Positions 62,484 to 64,000 of a stretch of DNA of 64,000 nt are shown in pieces. Each line of letters starts with the position of its first letter. The first letter of the stretch is position 1. The position numbers and the translations under genes were made by a program. The notes under the pieces are model-generated. The model did not search any database. It saw only the letters and a list, made by a program, of their open reading frames with translations, and was not told the DNA's origin. The stretch is from contig NZ_KI912613.1 in assembly GCF_000519325.1 (NCBI RefSeq), positions 1,415,317 to 1,479,316 of the forward strand. The letters run 5' to 3'. The DNA comes from Patulibacter minatonensis DSM 18081. Lineage in GTDB: Bacteria > Actinomycetota > Thermoleophilia > Solirubrobacterales > Solirubrobacteraceae.

Positions 62484-63878
62484 CTAGGCCGGCGTCTCGG
62501 CGGTGCGCAGCTCGTGACCGAGACGCCCCCACTTCGGGACGCCACCGTCGACGACGTGGACCACGTCGCGTCCGCCGTGGCGGACCACGAGGCTCGCGGC
62601 GGTCGCCGCGCGCTGGCCGGAGCCGCAGATCACCGCGACCGGGAGGTCCGGATCGAGGTCCTGCGGCCACGACGTGATGTCGTGCCAGGTCGTCAGCGCC
62701 GAGCCGGGGATGTGGCCGGCGTCGTACTCCTCCGCGTCCCGGACGTCGAGGATCTGGAGGTCCGGCGTCGCGGCCCAGTGGTCCTCGAACGCGTCGAGCG
62801 ACACCCGCTCGATGGTCCCGACAGGGCGCTTCTCCTGTCGCCACGAGGTCATGCCGCCGTGGAGGTAGCCGCCGAGCTTGCGGATACCGACGGCGAGCGC
62901 GAGCTTGCCGGCCCGGTGGCCGTCCTCGTCGTCGCGGCCGATCAGGACGATCTCCTGCTCCCGGTCCGCCAGCCACGCCAGCTTGGACCCGAACCCTGCC
63001 CGGTGCATCGGGGCGCAGATCGCGCCGGGGATGTGCGCCTCGTCGAACTGCAGGTCCGTGCGGACGTCGACCAGGAGCGCGCCCGCGGAGCGCTTGAGCT
63101 CGACCTGCTGCGGGGTCAGCGGCAGCAGCTGCACCCCCTCGGTGACCAGTGGCCCGCGGTTGAGCTCCACGATCGCCTGGAAGTTCGGCGGCTGCGGGCC
63201 GAGCTTCGCCAGCGCCTGGTCCACGAACTCCTGCTCGTCCTCGATCCGGAGCGTCGGGTTGGCACGGCGCTCGTAGCCGATCGTCGAGGACACCTTCATG
63301 TCCATCCCGGGGCCGCCGCACATCGAGCCGCCGAGGTGGCCGGGCCAGACCTCGACCTCCGGCGGCAGCACCAGCAGCCGGTCCTTGAGCGACCGGAAGA
63401 TGCCGCGGGCGCCCTCGGCCTTCTCGATCGCGAGGTCCGGACGCGCGACGTCGTTCACGAAGAGCGTGTCGCCGGTCAGGACGGCCCACGGCTCGTCGCT
63501 GCGCTTCGTGTCGATGAGCGCGAAGGCGGTGTGCTCCGGCCGGTGGCCGGGGGTGTGGATCGCGCGGACCGTGAGGCCGCCGAGCGCGAACTCGTCGCCG
63601 TCGTCGAACGGCTGATGGTCGTAGGACGGCACGGCGAGCCGGTGCACGTGGATCGTCGCCCCGGTCGCGACCGCGAGACGGCCGTGGCCGGAGACGTGAT
63701 CGGCGTGGTTGTGGGTCTCGAAGACGTGCTCGATCGACACGCCCATGTACCGCGCGAGGTCGAGGTACTCGTCGATCTCGAACCGGGGGTCCACGACGGC
63801 CGCGACGCCCTCCTGCTCGTCCCCGATCAGGTAGCTGGCGCACCCGAGATCGTCGTGGGTGATCTGGCGGAAGATCAT
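62484..63878 (-). CDS. Metallo-beta-lactamase/rhodanese fusion (persulfide dioxygenase-like)
   Basis: The product is 464 aa. The N-terminal MBL domain has THNHADHVSGHG (H56, H58, D60, H61) and TPGHRPEH/GDTLF, as in ETHE1-type persulfide dioxygenases. Two rhodanese domains follow. The first has VLIGRDDEDGHR, with no active Cys; the second has VICGSGQRAA with a normal Cys loop. It oxidises persulfides to sulfite and moves sulfur to acceptors. The start overlaps the upstream ArsR gene stop by 4 nt, typical of BigR-controlled operons. Confidence 0.94.
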   Translation of the reverse strand: MIFRQITHDDLGCASYLIGDEQEGVAAVVDPRFEIDEYLDLARYMGVSIEHVFETHNHADHVSGHGRLAVATGATIHVHRLAVPSYDHQPFDDGDEFALGGLTVRAIHTPGHRPEHTAFALIDTKRSDEPWAVLTGDTLFVNDVARPDLAIEKAEGARGIFRSLKDRLLVLPPEVEVWPGHLGGSMCGGPGMDMKVSSTIGYERRANPTLRIEDEQEFVDQALAKLGPQPPNFQAIVELNRGPLVTEGVQLLPLTPQQVELKRSAGALLVDVRTDLQFDEAHIPGAICAPMHRAGFGSKLAWLADREQEIVLIGRDDEDGHRAGKLALAVGIRKLGGYLHGGMTSWRQEKRPVGTIERVSLDAFEDHWAATPDLQILDVRDAEEYDAGHIPGSALTTWHDITSWPQDLDPDLPVAVICGSGQRAATAASLVVRHGGRDVVHVVDGGVPKWGRLGHELRTAETPA

Positions 63879-64000
63879 GCGGTCTGCTCCCGGGTGGCGG
63901 GATCGAGGATCTCCGCGAGCTCGTCGAGGTGCTGGCGGAGACCGCCGCAGACCAGCTCGCAGATCGCGAAGACGGATTCGTCGGCGATCGCGTAGTACAC
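63875..64000 (-). CDS. ArsR-family regulator (BigR-like), C-terminal part
   Basis: Only the last 41 codons are in the window. They read VYYAIADESVFAICELVCGG then LRQHLDELAEILD. This matches the wing and last helix of ArsR regulators (VYYRIAD...CE.VC). The Cys in the last helix agrees with sulfide/persulfide-sensing BigR/SqrR proteins, which use a Cys pair. It probably represses the operon it heads until sulfide stress. Confidence 0.75.
   Translation of the reverse strand: MYYAIADESVFAICELVCGGLRQHLDELAEILDPATREQTA

Overview
The window is very GC-rich (third codon positions nearly all G or C) and densely packed. It carries actinobacterial-type gene families: several TetR/LuxR/ArsR regulators, two cytochromes P450, a complete valine-degradation set and MeaB. 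The overall content resembles Thermoleophilia/Solirubrobacterales (Patulibacter- or Conexibacter-like soil actinobacteria). That placement is inferred from composition and gene content; no database search was possible. No rRNA and no complete tRNA were seen.

Region 1 (1-10.4 kb): a proline/aspartate-rich gene runs off the left edge, followed by an intergenic palindromic repeat array. Then comes a six-gene minus-strand operon read from 9308 down to 847: P450, aldehyde dehydrogenase, short-chain dehydrogenase, a 768-aa PEP-utilising-enzyme-like protein, a truncated pyruvate-phosphate-dikinase-like protein and a DUF7064-like protein. All six are coupled or nearly so. A divergent TetR gene and an 18-bp palindrome sit at its head. 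The two dikinase-like proteins look like a split ATP-dependent phosphotransferase, in the manner of phenylphosphate synthase, added to an oxidative catabolic pathway.

Region 2 (10.4-16.5 kb): a promoter with 17-bp spacing drives a valine-catabolism operon (MmsA, acyl-CoA dehydrogenase, 3-hydroxyisobutyryl-CoA hydrolase, MmsB, enoyl-CoA hydratase), closed by a 34-bp perfect palindrome. Region 3 (16.5-25 kb): a secreted lipase and a DJ-1-type protein, then lower-GC DNA with a tRNA-like 3' end, an HTH gene and a broken phage capsid gene. These are signs of an integrated element. A heavy-metal block follows: CDF exporter, ArsR/SmtB sensor, DUF4396, DUF305 lipoprotein and a YHS protein, with a CsoR-type box.

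Region 4 (25.0-37.5 kb) is the highlight: a complete-looking RiPP gene cluster. Three tandem Ser/Thr/Cys-rich precursor genes are separated by a strong hairpin from an operon for a PqqD-like/M50 protease, a split LanB dehydratase (glutamylation and elimination parts), an ABC exporter, a YcaO cyclodehydratase, two zinc-tetrathiolate partner proteins (one fused to a SagB-like dehydrogenase) and a second SagB-like protein. Only one SpaB_C-type gene is present, so a linear azole- and dehydroalanine-containing peptide (goadsporin-like) is a better prediction than a pyridine-centred thiopeptide.

Region 5 (37.5-64 kb): secreted lipase and several secreted proteins, an ECF sigma factor with a membrane partner, MaoC, a second P450 with divergent TetR, LuxR and XRE regulators, GNAT, SDR, MeaB, zinc alcohol dehydrogenase, a second DUF7064-like protein, and at the right edge a sulfur-detoxification operon (ArsR/BigR-like, metallo-beta-lactamase/rhodanese fusion, TauE/SafE, ferritin-like protein). 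Three intergenic sites carry unrelated tandem arrays that share a unit length of about 60-63 nt.
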